DNA of 58,070 nucleotides from an uncultured Chloroflexus sp. Lineage in GTDB: Bacteria > Chloroflexota > Chloroflexia > Chloroflexales > Chloroflexaceae. Position numbers and translations under genes: made by a program. The notes under the pieces were generated by a model, which saw nothing but the letters and a program-made list of their open reading frames with translations, made no database searches and was not told the DNA's origin. This document shows, in pieces, positions 28,514-36,668 of this stretch (the first letter of the stretch is position 1; each line of letters starts with the position of its first letter). Location of the stretch: the NCBI RefSeq assembly GCF_937129525.1, contig NZ_CAKZNK010000068.1, positions 1-58,070 on the forward strand, written 5' to 3'.

Positions 28514-29305
28514 TTAGAAATCATCGTGGCGGGTAACTTCATACATCAGCACCCCCGCTGCCACTGCCAGATTGAGAGAGTCACTTCGTCCGCGCATCGG
28601 AATCCGTACCACGCAATCGCAGTTGGCAAGCTGATCGGCGCTGAGTCCCTCGCGTTCGCTCCCCAGTGCCAGCACCAGTGGTCGTGGGTAGGTGGCAGTG
28701 CGATAATCGAGTGCGCCGCGATCAGAACTTCCTACCAGCCCAATTCCATGCGCGCGACACCACGCTACCAGATGTCCCCAATCGGCGCGCGCAAGACGCT
28801 GGCTGAAGAGCGCTCCCATACTGGCCCGCACCGCTGCCGGATCGAACGGATCAGTTGTTGCGCCCACAAGAATGACCCCACTGAAGCCCGCGCTGTCTGC
28901 AGTGCGTAAAATGGTGCCCAGATTACCCGGATCGGCCACCTCCACCAGCGCGATCCAGCCCACCTGCGCCATCGGGAAGCTTTCTAACGCGGTATACTCA
29001 ATCCGACCAACCGCTGCAATACCTTGAGGATGCTCTTTTTCGGCCAGGCTGGCAAAAACCGCCGCGCTGACTGTGAGTACCCGTCCACCCGTCGCAGCAT
29101 AGTTCGCGACCAGTTCATGGGCAAATGCGCTGGTTAGCAGTTCCGGGGCCACGATAAGCATATCGAGAGGCGCGTTACACTGAATCGCTTCCGCAACCAG
29201 CCGGATACCTTCGATCAGATAACGACCCTGCTCGTCGCGCGCTTTGCGCTGACGCAGGGCGCGCAGCATTTTGATGGTGGGATTGGCGAGACTGGTGATC
29301 AGCAT
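28514..29305 (-). CDS. TrmH/SpoU-family RNA 2'-O-methyltransferase (RlmB-like)
   Basis: The protein is expected to methylate a ribose 2'-OH in rRNA or tRNA using S-adenosylmethionine. The 263-residue sequence has the N-terminal substrate-binding domain opening (RQRKARDEQGRYLIEGIRLV). It then has the SPOUT knot motifs: DPGNLGTILRTADSAG (motif 1), LALGSEREGLS (motif 2) and VRIPMRGRSDSLNLAVAAG (motif 3), which together form the trefoil knot that binds SAM. Target position is not predictable. Its start overlaps the end of the GlcE-GlcD fusion gene by 7 bp, so the two are translated from the same message. Confidence 0.93.
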   Translation of the reverse strand: MLITSLANPTIKMLRALRQRKARDEQGRYLIEGIRLVAEAIQCNAPLDMLIVAPELLTSAFAHELVANYAATGGRVLTVSAAVFASLAEKEHPQGIAAVGRIEYTALESFPMAQVGWIALVEVADPGNLGTILRTADSAGFSGVILVGATTDPFDPAAVRASMGALFSQRLARADWGHLVAWCRAHGIGLVGSSDRGALDYRTATYPRPLVLALGSEREGLSADQLANCDCVVRIPMRGRSDSLNLAVAAGVLMYEVTRHDDF

Positions 29306-31578
29306 GGCGGTAGTACCTTGCCGGGATTCAGTCGGTCTTCAGGATCGAAGCGCGCCTTGATCGAACGTTGAATGGCGATTTGGGCCGTGCCTAACGCCTG
29401 CTTCATGAAAGGCCGCTTGAGCGTGCCGATACCATGTTCACCTGATAATGTGCCACCCACTTCCAGCGCGACAGCGAAGATCGCTTCGGCGCATGGCCAT
29501 AGCCGCGACAGATCGGCAGGATCGCGCGCGTCGAACAGAATGTTAGGGTGCAGATTTCCATCGCCAGCGTGACCAAAGACGACAATCGGCAAGCCATGCG
29601 CCGCGCTCACCTGCTTGATTCGGCTGACACATTCGGCAATGCGGGTCACGGGAACGCTAATGTCTTCACCGAGCCGGTTGGGGCGAATGCGCGCCAGCGC
29701 CGGCGCGATCACGCGCCGCGCCTGCCAGAGACTGGCTTCATCGCTGGCAGAGCGCGCTACCGCTACTCGTTGCGCTCCTCCTGCTCGCGCCAGTTCGGCC
29801 AACGCCGCAGCCTCGTGTTCAACTGTCTCTGGTTCGCCGTCAGCCAGCATCAACAACATCGCGCCTGCGTCACGTGGTAGCCCAATACGCAGATACGCTT
29901 CCACTGCCGCAATGGTGGTATCGTCCATCAATTCCAGACTGGCCGGAATGATTCCCGACGCCATAATCTGTTCGACCGTGGCACAGGCGGCGTACAGATC
30001 AGGGAAGATTGCCATAGTAGTGCGTCGCGCGCGCGGCAATGGGATCAGGCGCAACGTCGCTTCGGTTATGACGGCCAGTGTCCCTTCCGAACCAACCAGT
30101 AATTGGGCCAGACCATCGCTCTCGCCCTGCCCGGTCAACCCATCACCATAGCGGACAATACTGCCATCGGCCAGGACAGCCGTCAGACCGAGCACATAGT
30201 CGGCAGTAACCCCGTATTTCAGACAGCGCGGACCTCCTGCGTTACAGGCGATGTTGCCACCGATGGTTGAAGCAGTCTGGCTACTGGGATCGGGTGGGTA
30301 GAAGAGACCAGCTCGCTCGGCGGCGCGTTGCAGATCGGCAGTCACGACACCGGCACCAACGTGAGCAACCTGTTGTGTCTGATCGATCTGGATCTGCTCT
30401 AACCGATTGAGACCGATGACAAGACTGCCTGCCGTTGGCACGGCGCCGCCAGCCAGTCCACTGCCTGCGCCACGGGTTACAACCGGCAAATGATGCGCGG
30501 CGGCAATGCGCATTAAGGCTGCTACTTCAGCAGTGCTTGCTGGCAAGGCGACGGCCAATGGCGATCCTTCGGGTTGGGCGATCGAAGCATCTTGACCGTA
30601 AACGGCGAGCTGGTCAGGGTGGTGGAGAAGGTAGCGAACGCCGACCACCGTCTGCAAGGCGCTGATGAGGTTCGCTTCCTTGACCAGAGCGGTCGGCTTG
30701 AGAGCAGGGAACGCCGGTTGTGGCGGTGGGCCAAATTCAAAGCAAACTTGCCCGCCGAGCGCCGCTGCCTGCGCTTTCAGGCTGGCATAGCTGCGACGGT
30801 CGGGCAGAGGGCTAATGTGGAGGCTGCCCAACCCGGCATCACCCCAGATAACCACGTTGGTCAGATTCCGACAGGCAGCGATAAAGTCTGGCAAGGCGCG
30901 ATGTGGTAAGGTCACGTCGAGGCGTTGATCGGAGGGAAGGGCAGCATGTTGTTGAGCCAGTGTTTCCCAATGTTGCCAGGGATTGGGGGGATCGGCGATG
31001 ACGGTGAGGTGAAAACGCGCCGCAGCCGCTTCAACCTCCGACGCCTGACGATTGATCACTACCGGCAAGCCCGCCAGCTCAACTAACAGCATCCCAGCAG
31101 CATCGAACGCCAATCCGCGTAGCGCAAGACCGTTAGCAACCAGCTCTGCGGCCAGCGCCAGCAAGTCTTCGAGCGATCCTTGCGCCAATCGCAGCGTTGT
31201 TGCTGTCGGCAAAGGACGGAGATTGAAGGTCAGTTCACGCACCGTCCCCAACTGCACTCCTTGTCCGGCCAGCGCCCGATTGAGATTGTAGCCGGTCGAG
31301 CGTTTAAGTGTCGGGCCGCCGATAGTAATGGTATTGCCATTGTAGTCAATGGTTGCGGCGCGCACATAACGCCCGATTGGGCCACTCTGCAAACGGTAAC
31401 GACCACCGCTATTGCAGGCGACCAGCTCTGCCAGAGTAACACCGGCGCGCAATGGCACGATCGGCAGGCAGAGGCCGTATGGCGCCAGCGCTTGATTGAG
31501 AGCGGTGGCAGTGGCAGTGGCGGGCGTAGTGGCCAGCAAGGCGCCGGGATGGATGGAGAAGGATGATGTGAGTGTCAT
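29299..31578 (-). CDS. GlcE-GlcD fusion, FAD-linked glycolate/D-lactate-type oxidase
   Basis: The 759-residue protein joins two FAD-oxidase halves. The N-terminal ~300 residues resemble GlcE: GGPTLKRSTGYNLNRALAGQ corresponds to the GG-x-KN-x-AGYD region, followed by LGTVRELTFNLRPLP. The C-terminal ~460 residues are GlcD-like: VVTRGAGSGLAGGAVP and TASTIGGNIACNAGG bind FAD, and GHAGDGNLHPNI and SGEHGIGTLKR belong to the substrate and metal site. Such enzymes oxidise glycolate or D-lactate and pass electrons to the Fe-S subunit GlcF, which is not adjacent. In Chloroflexus glyoxylate metabolism ties to the 3-hydroxypropionate bi-cycle, but a role there is inference. It is co-translated with the downstream methyltransferase gene. 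Confidence 0.85.
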   Translation of the reverse strand: MTLTSSFSIHPGALLATTPATATATALNQALAPYGLCLPIVPLRAGVTLAELVACNSGGRYRLQSGPIGRYVRAATIDYNGNTITIGGPTLKRSTGYNLNRALAGQGVQLGTVRELTFNLRPLPTATTLRLAQGSLEDLLALAAELVANGLALRGLAFDAAGMLLVELAGLPVVINRQASEVEAAAARFHLTVIADPPNPWQHWETLAQQHAALPSDQRLDVTLPHRALPDFIAACRNLTNVVIWGDAGLGSLHISPLPDRRSYASLKAQAAALGGQVCFEFGPPPQPAFPALKPTALVKEANLISALQTVVGVRYLLHHPDQLAVYGQDASIAQPEGSPLAVALPASTAEVAALMRIAAAHHLPVVTRGAGSGLAGGAVPTAGSLVIGLNRLEQIQIDQTQQVAHVGAGVVTADLQRAAERAGLFYPPDPSSQTASTIGGNIACNAGGPRCLKYGVTADYVLGLTAVLADGSIVRYGDGLTGQGESDGLAQLLVGSEGTLAVITEATLRLIPLPRARRTTMAIFPDLYAACATVEQIMASGIIPASLELMDDTTIAAVEAYLRIGLPRDAGAMLLMLADGEPETVEHEAAALAELARAGGAQRVAVARSASDEASLWQARRVIAPALARIRPNRLGEDISVPVTRIAECVSRIKQVSAAHGLPIVVFGHAGDGNLHPNILFDARDPADLSRLWPCAEAIFAVALEVGGTLSGEHGIGTLKRPFMKQALGTAQIAIQRSIKARFDPEDRLNPGKVLPPC

Positions 31579-31613
31579 CGTGTTGTGCGTGGTGTGGCCT
31601 GAAGGCGATTTCT

Positions 31614-31976
31614 TTACGAGTTCGTCAATTGATAGTCTACCACCAGTGCGACAGCGGCGGCAATCTCATCCATCTTCGTTGCCGGCGCCCGTCCAATCCG
31701 CTTTCGTAACCGGTTTAGCTCGATACTGCGGATCTGAAGCAGATCGGCGGCATGTGGATCTCCCAATTGTGTTGGCCATTTCTTCTCCAGCCGCTGAATC
31801 CAGATCAGGTTGGCGAAGCGATCTTCCCAGGGACGCAGCGGCACGATTAATCGGATTGGCAGATTGGCGAGCGCATCGGTGCTGATGATCAACACTGGTG
31901 ATAAACAGCCTCCGCCAAGATCGGCCTGCCAGATTTCACCACGGCGTGGGAGGTCAGTCGTGCTCACTCGTTTCAA
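31614..31976 (-). CDS. MazF/PemK-family toxin-like endoribonuclease
   Basis: The 120-residue protein has the MazF-fold opening RRGEIWQADLGGG followed by PVLIISTDALANLP and IVPLRPW, matching the beta-strand order of PemK/MazF/Kid toxins that cleave mRNA. The C-terminal helix begins at SIELNRLRKRIG. Its start lies inside the last 23 bp of the upstream XRE-ImmA gene, so translation is coupled. No small MazE, Phd or AbrB antitoxin gene is present; the only upstream partner is the 439-residue HTH-metallopeptidase. Toxic activity is inferred from family membership. Confidence 0.85.
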   Translation of the reverse strand: MKRVSTTDLPRRGEIWQADLGGGCLSPVLIISTDALANLPIRLIVPLRPWEDRFANLIWIQRLEKKWPTQLGDPHAADLLQIRSIELNRLRKRIGRAPATKMDEIAAAVALVVDYQLTNS

Positions 31977-33273
31977 CCTCGTTAGCTAGATCGGCGGTGT
32001 TCGCGTAGAGATCACTGGCGGCGGCAGCCTGTTTAGCCAGCACAGCGTGGCGCGCTGATAGTGGTTGGCGGATCAGATACCGGCAGTCGCCCGCCAGCGT
32101 ATCGGTAGCGGTCACATCAGGGAACTGAACCGCTTGCGCCAGCGTATCGGTAGCGGTCACATCAGGGAACTGAACCGCTTGCGCCAGCGTATCGGTAGCG
32201 GTCACATCAGGGAACTGAACTGCTTGCGCCAGCGTATCGGTAGCAGTCACATCGGGGAGCTGAACTTCATTATCCAGCAGGCGACGCGCTTCAGTGGGAT
32301 CGATCATCTCCTCGGCCAGCGCGCGTAGTGTAGCGCGCTGCAACCAGAGGGGTTCTTCTAGCGGTAACGGTTCCGGCTCGGCGTTGCGCCAGCCTCGTTT
32401 GCTAATGTCGATCATCCAGGATTTGTACAGATGCTGATTGATAATCCCCAGTGTCCGCATGCGATAAAGCAGGGCCTGGATGCTCATACCAAAATGGCGC
32501 TTGAGCAAAAACAATTCAGCGAGATGCAAATGGTGGCGGCGTTCACCAATGTGCGCGCGCAGATCACTGGCTGGCGCCAGCAGAGCTGCTGCGAAGCCGA
32601 AAGCTACCTGTTCTGGATCGAGGTCATCATCTGGCTGCAACACCAGATGAGCCAGCTCATGCGCCAGATTCATGCGCCAGCGCGCGCCATCGTTGCTGCG
32701 CCGACCAACCACCGCAGCCGCCACTGCCGTGTTGTGTTCATCGCGGGCGATGGCGGCGACGCCGTCGAAGCCATCGACTGCATCGAGCGCGATGACGTGC
32801 AGGCCACGATCTTCGAGGATGTCGGTGAGATTAGCGATAGGATCACTGCCCAGATCCCATTGCGCGCGCAGATCGACAGCAGCAGCTTCAGCGTCGGCCA
32901 GGCTGGTAATCGGGTAAGCAAACAATGGCACGTCGAGGCGAGTCGGTTCACCGATCAGTTCTTGCAGACTCATTCGCCTGCGCAACGCTTCCTGGGCCAG
33001 CGCCGCAACCTGTTCCTGATGGCGCTTGCTCAGTGAAGCCCGTTTGCGGTATGCAATGAGTTCAATCTGAATGGGATGATCGGTAAGCAGGTCGGAGGGG
33101 CGGATGCCTAATGCTTGGGCCAGCCGTTGCAACACGAGGGGGGATGGCTGCGCCTGACCTTGTTCATACTTCGAGATCGCCTGGCGGGTAACGATCCGGC
33201 CTGTTGCCTGCGCCAGTTCGTCAAGTGACATACCGCGCGCCAGGCGTAGCTGGCGTAATCGCCGGTTGATCAT
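31954..33273 (-). CDS. XRE-family HTH / ImmA-IrrE metallopeptidase with repeat tail
   Basis: The 439-residue protein starts with an XRE helix-turn-helix (LRLARGMSLDELAQATG, RQAISKYEQGQ; about residues 6-62). A COG2856 ImmA/IrrE-type zinc peptidase follows, with the HELAH motif (H205, E206, H209) and the probable third ligand E221 in EQVAFGFAAALL. Relatives cleave repressors under stress or act as antitoxins. Here it precedes and overlaps a MazF-like gene by 23 bp, as an antitoxin-first operon would. Residues about 337-394 hold four near-identical 15-residue repeats (QFPDVTATDTLAQAV). The gene is driven by a near-consensus promoter inside an inverted repeat at 33294-33330, fitting autoregulation by the HTH. 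Confidence 0.85.
   Translation of the reverse strand: MINRRLRQLRLARGMSLDELAQATGRIVTRQAISKYEQGQAQPSPLVLQRLAQALGIRPSDLLTDHPIQIELIAYRKRASLSKRHQEQVAALAQEALRRRMSLQELIGEPTRLDVPLFAYPITSLADAEAAAVDLRAQWDLGSDPIANLTDILEDRGLHVIALDAVDGFDGVAAIARDEHNTAVAAAVVGRRSNDGARWRMNLAHELAHLVLQPDDDLDPEQVAFGFAAALLAPASDLRAHIGERRHHLHLAELFLLKRHFGMSIQALLYRMRTLGIINQHLYKSWMIDISKRGWRNAEPEPLPLEEPLWLQRATLRALAEEMIDPTEARRLLDNEVQLPDVTATDTLAQAVQFPDVTATDTLAQAVQFPDVTATDTLAQAVQFPDVTATDTLAGDCRYLIRQPLSARHAVLAKQAAAASDLYANTADLANEVETSEHD
32092..32265 (-). repeat. Four tandem 45-bp in-frame repeats in the XRE-ImmA gene
   Basis: Units start at 32092, 32137, 32182 and 32227. The first two are identical over 45 bp, the third differs by one base and the fourth is more diverged and truncated at 39 bp. 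Each full unit encodes 15 residues in phase. The near-identity of neighbouring units implies recent expansion and likely copy-number variation between strains. Confidence 0.93.
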
Positions 33274-33293
33274 AGCTACTTTCCTTTCTGTTA

Positions 33294-33330
33294 GTTGACA
33301 ATTATCGCTGTTTTCAAGCGAATTGTCAAC
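33294..33330 (-). promoter_or_regulatory. Promoter within a palindromic operator for the toxin-antitoxin-like operon
   Basis: GTTGACAATT (33294-33303) and AATTGTCAAC (33321-33330) form a perfect 10-bp inverted repeat with a 17-bp spacer. On the minus strand it contains TTGACA (33329-33324), a 17-bp spacer and GATAAT (33306-33301). The arms therefore cover the -35 and the -10, so a repressor dimer would block transcription directly. The ATG is about 27 bp downstream of the -10. Confidence 0.75.
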
Positions 33331-33516
33331 CAGCGGTGGCTACAGGTGACAGTTGCGATGTCTACCTTTCAATCTGGCTCTAAACCGATGTGACATGATT
33401 GATTGGCAGGAATTGCTTGCAGGTTACCGGAAGCTACCGTCTGGTCTGTAGCAGAGAGGGTAAGGCTATGAGTTGTCAGGGTAACGGGACGCGAGATTGT
33501 TCCCAGCTCAGAAATG

Positions 33517-33551
33517 GCCGGTAGCGACCGCTGACACATGTCGCTACCGGC
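33517..33551 (-). terminator. Stem-loop after the SPFH operon
   Basis: A perfect 11-bp stem (33517-33527 with 33541-33551) and a 13-nt loop lie 15 bp past the stop of the minus-strand SPFH gene. A weak T-containing stretch follows on that strand. Confidence 0.55.
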
Positions 33552-33566
33552 AACACGAGGCGCGGA

Positions 33567-34799
33567 TTACGCCTGACTATTAGTCGAACCGGCCAGTTTG
33601 GGTAACAACTGTGCGGTAATGAGGGTGGTCAAAGCCGAGATGTCGCCACCATCGCTCTGCACTACAATCGGACGTGGCGCTCGTTTCATAAGCGTCTCGG
33701 CCACTTGCAGGCGACGACGCGCCAGCTCGTATTGCAAAACGGCCCGATTATCCTGGTAAGCGCGTCCCAGGTATTCCAACCCGCGCGCCTCATTCTCGGC
33801 CTGACGCAATGTTGCCCGTCCGCGGGCTTCAATTTCCCAGCGCACCCGTTGCGCTTCGGTCTCTTTCTCCTGCAACATGCGGGCAACATCTTCTCGCGCC
33901 TTGTTGAGCGCAGCACGTACCTCGATCAGTTTAGCGTCACGCACTTTTTTGGCCCGCTCAATTTCCAGAAGCAGGTTGTCAATCCGCTGTTTCTTGATCA
34001 GCTCCCACTCACGTTCGTAAGCTTGCAGCTCTTTCGCTACCCGCTCGCGCGTTGCCAGGTGTTGCTGATACTGATCGGGCAACTGTACATCGGGAATGTT
34101 GGCGCCGGTGATGCGCGCGCCGTAACGGGCCAGTTGCCGGTTGAGCAACGCTTGCATGTCGCCGACATCACTTCCGCGCAGATCGTAGGCTCGCTCGGTC
34201 TCTACCCGGCGCGCCCGTTGACGGATGGCGTCCTGGACGGCACTGCTCAGCACCAGATCGAAGTTGCTGGCGCCAAGTCGGCGCACAAATGCGATTGGAT
34301 CTTCGATCCTGAATTTGAGAAAGAACTCAATCGATTTCAACGGCACGTTTTCGCGGGTCGGCGCAGCCACTACCGGAGCGGTGTACGGGATCTCGGTGCT
34401 GGTATCGACAACCGCTTCGACCTTTTCCCATGGCCACCAGAGATAATGTCGGCCTGGGGTCAGTGTGCCAACAATCTTTCCCCAACGGGAAAGAATCCCG
34501 GTTGTGCCTTGTTCGATTTCGACGATGGCGTTCAGAATGAATAATGTAGCGGCAGCGAACAAGAACAGAAGCGCAAGGATCGCTGCCAGCCAGCCGAAGA
34601 AGCCGCCGCTAAATCCGGCCACCCCAAACAGATAGAGGCTGATCGCCAGGGGCAACAACCAGCGCGCCTGTCGGCGGTCTTTGGGAATGACAACCGGTAC
34701 CAGTTGTCCCTCTTCGCCGGAACGGAGCAGTTGGCGAATGCGGTTCCAGGTAGCGACAGCTTCGCGAATGCGGGAAAATTCACGGCGCGCGTCGGTCAT
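33567..34799 (-). CDS. SPFH/Band-7 membrane protein, second of a pair
   Basis: The 410-residue protein has two N-terminal transmembrane helices (LLPLAISLYLFGVAGF and AAILALLFLFAAATLFIL) and then an SPFH domain (IEQGTTGILSRWGKIVGTLTPG onward). A charged coiled-coil follows (about residues 240-350), rich in Glu, Lys and Arg. SPFH proteins form large ring or cage assemblies in membranes and organise proteases or lipid domains. Its ATG overlaps the stop of the paralogous upstream gene by 4 bp (34796-34799), suggesting equal production and a heteromeric complex such as HflK-HflC. No protease gene is adjacent. Confidence 0.88.
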   Translation of the reverse strand: MTDARREFSRIREAVATWNRIRQLLRSGEEGQLVPVVIPKDRRQARWLLPLAISLYLFGVAGFSGGFFGWLAAILALLFLFAAATLFILNAIVEIEQGTTGILSRWGKIVGTLTPGRHYLWWPWEKVEAVVDTSTEIPYTAPVVAAPTRENVPLKSIEFFLKFRIEDPIAFVRRLGASNFDLVLSSAVQDAIRQRARRVETERAYDLRGSDVGDMQALLNRQLARYGARITGANIPDVQLPDQYQQHLATRERVAKELQAYEREWELIKKQRIDNLLLEIERAKKVRDAKLIEVRAALNKAREDVARMLQEKETEAQRVRWEIEARGRATLRQAENEARGLEYLGRAYQDNRAVLQYELARRRLQVAETLMKRAPRPIVVQSDGGDISALTTLITAQLLPKLAGSTNSQA

Positions 34800-36316
34800 G
34801 CCTGATCTCCTTTCTCAACTGGTTGGTCTGCCTCTTGTTCGGTAGCCACCACCTTGCGGATCTGCTCGGCGCGAGCTTGAATCCGCTGACGAATCTCGCT
34901 CATACGATTGCGAATTGCGGCTACATCATCGGGCGAGTAGAGCTGGGTGTCGGTAATGCCGAGCATTCGTTGCGCCAGCGCCAGATAGTCGATAGCTGTC
35001 TCATCGCTACCACCAATCTGCGCGATCTGCGGCAAATGGTCGGCTACAGCTTCAAGCCGGTCAAGGATGTCTTGTTGATAGCGATACTGCAAGATTTCAG
35101 GATACATCGCTGCGCCAACGGCGCGAATGTCGAGCGCTTGCGCTTCGAGCAAGGCGGCGTTCGCTCGGGCGGCACTCTCGGCCTCGCTGAGCAACTGGCT
35201 GGCATAGGCACTCGCCCGATAGGTCTCTTTTTCGCTGGCCGTGTCGATCTGGGCCTGATATGTCGCAATCTCAGCGCGGATAGCCGACAACTGTTCATTG
35301 AGGCTGGTCAGCTCGCGGTTGAGATCGCCCTCATCCTGCTCTTTGCGCAGCGCCAGTTCATACTCGTAGGTGTAGGCTTCTTTCGCCACCCGGATCATCT
35401 CTGGCTTGGCGAGGTCGATCCGATATTCCTGACTCGATGGCTCAGCGTGGGTGATGTTGGCATTGACGAAGCGCACTGCCGGCGCAAACTGCTGGTTGAG
35501 CGTGTCGAGCAGAGTTTGGGTGCTCTCGCCAACCAGATCGTAGATCGCTTCGGCCCGCTGCTCATAGATGAGTGCGCGCGTCACTTCGCTCACTGCGTTC
35601 TGCAACTTCTCTTGAAATCCTTTGGCGCCGCCGAGGGTGAAGATGAAGGCCGCCGGATCTTCAATCTTAAATTGCAAAAACAGATCCACTGAAGCGTTAA
35701 CCCGTGATGCGGTGGGGGCCTCTCGAATCGGCGCGTTGTAAGGGTATTCACGGGTAACGTTGACAATGTAGCTGACCCGCTTCCACGGATCCAGCAGCAC
35801 TTTGCGTCCCGCTGGCGCGATCTCTTCCAGCTTGCCGAAGCGGGTGATCAAGGCCTGACAGCCGTCAGGAACCATAATGATCGTGTTGCGCCAGAGGTTG
35901 TATACCACATAGCCAGACACCAGTAACCAGTAATGCGGGCCGAACAGCGCGAGCGAGAGGTTGGTGAAACCAAATGATACGAAGTCGATCGTTGCGCTGA
36001 TAAGCCAGCCGAACAGACCGATCACAGCCAGTACGATTGCCACCACGATCCAGACTACCGAACGCGGATCGCGCGGAATGACCACCGGCGAGATGATATT
36101 TGCGACCTGCCCGCTTTTGTCTTTCTGCTGCAAATTGCGGTTGAGCAGTTCAGCCGCTTCATCGAGCAGGACACTCATCTGCTCGATCCGGGTTGCTCCG
36201 GCTTCGTTGCCCGATCGTTGCGAGATGAAATCACTGGCTTTGATCTGGAATTGTTCGATGTCGCCACTTTCCAGCAATTTTTGTGCGGTAGCCAGACTGC
36301 GCTGGAGGCGATTCAT
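34796..36316 (-). CDS. SPFH/Band-7 membrane protein, first of a pair
   Basis: The 506-residue protein has an N-terminal soluble helical segment, two transmembrane helices (VVWIVVAIVLAVIGLFGWLI and LALFGPHYWLLVSGYVVY) and an SPFH domain opening MVPDGCQALITRFGKLEEI. A long coiled coil with LNEQLSAIRAEIATYQAQI and a C-terminal Gln/Arg-rich helix follow. The frame is open further upstream, but ATG 36316 is preceded by AAGGAG at the right spacing. Shared order of features with the downstream 410-residue protein, including VVIPRDPR and VVIPKDRR just before the first helix, indicates an ancient duplication. Confidence 0.87.
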   Translation of the reverse strand: MNRLQRSLATAQKLLESGDIEQFQIKASDFISQRSGNEAGATRIEQMSVLLDEAAELLNRNLQQKDKSGQVANIISPVVIPRDPRSVVWIVVAIVLAVIGLFGWLISATIDFVSFGFTNLSLALFGPHYWLLVSGYVVYNLWRNTIIMVPDGCQALITRFGKLEEIAPAGRKVLLDPWKRVSYIVNVTREYPYNAPIREAPTASRVNASVDLFLQFKIEDPAAFIFTLGGAKGFQEKLQNAVSEVTRALIYEQRAEAIYDLVGESTQTLLDTLNQQFAPAVRFVNANITHAEPSSQEYRIDLAKPEMIRVAKEAYTYEYELALRKEQDEGDLNRELTSLNEQLSAIRAEIATYQAQIDTASEKETYRASAYASQLLSEAESAARANAALLEAQALDIRAVGAAMYPEILQYRYQQDILDRLEAVADHLPQIAQIGGSDETAIDYLALAQRMLGITDTQLYSPDDVAAIRNRMSEIRQRIQARAEQIRKVVATEQEADQPVEKGDQA

Positions 36317-36668
36317 AATCACTCCTTTCTGGACAACGGCTTTCCTTATGTGTATGTGTGCTACGCGAAGGTTAGTAGAGCAGATGAGGGTCAATCTGTA
36401 ACAGTTGCGACTGTGTCAGACATCGCCGGTGAAATAGTGTTGCTGTCTGTGTTACGCATTGAGGCCGGGTAAAGTTGCCGAATGAGACAAGAAAAGTGAC
36501 GATATTAGACAGGCTTGTGTTTATGTCTGTCGTGTCATCAAATTGTATAAGCATATTGTAATGAAATCGATGCCCGTTTGCGTCGTGAACCCTCGGTACA
36601 ATGGATATTGAGACCTGGTATTGGTAGTCAGGCATGTTCACTCAAGGATCGTGAAAGGGTCAGCAGGC
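36317..36668. other. 352-bp AT-rich divergent region
   Basis: This separates the SPFH operon (minus) from the secreted beta-propeller gene (plus). It is AT-rich around 36480-36560 and contains a short dyad GACAG (36508-36512) / CTGTC (36527-36531). A possible plus-strand -10 TACAAT lies at 36597-36602 without a good -35. I see no gene here; the 89-residue minus-strand frame across it lacks a ribosome site and family features. Confidence 0.5.

Noticed and set aside
32092-32265. CRISPR-like array
   Set aside because: The units are contiguous without spacers and in phase with a coding frame, so they are protein repeats.
33705-34544. A 279-residue plus-strand open frame
   Set aside because: Antisense to the SPFH gene, which has a full domain and operon context. 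Similar antisense frames at 34823-35692 and 3088-3717 were rejected for the same reason.
36372-36641. An 89-residue minus-strand frame between the SPFH and propeller genes
   Set aside because: AT-rich intergenic composition, no ribosome site, and it overlaps the SPFH leader.
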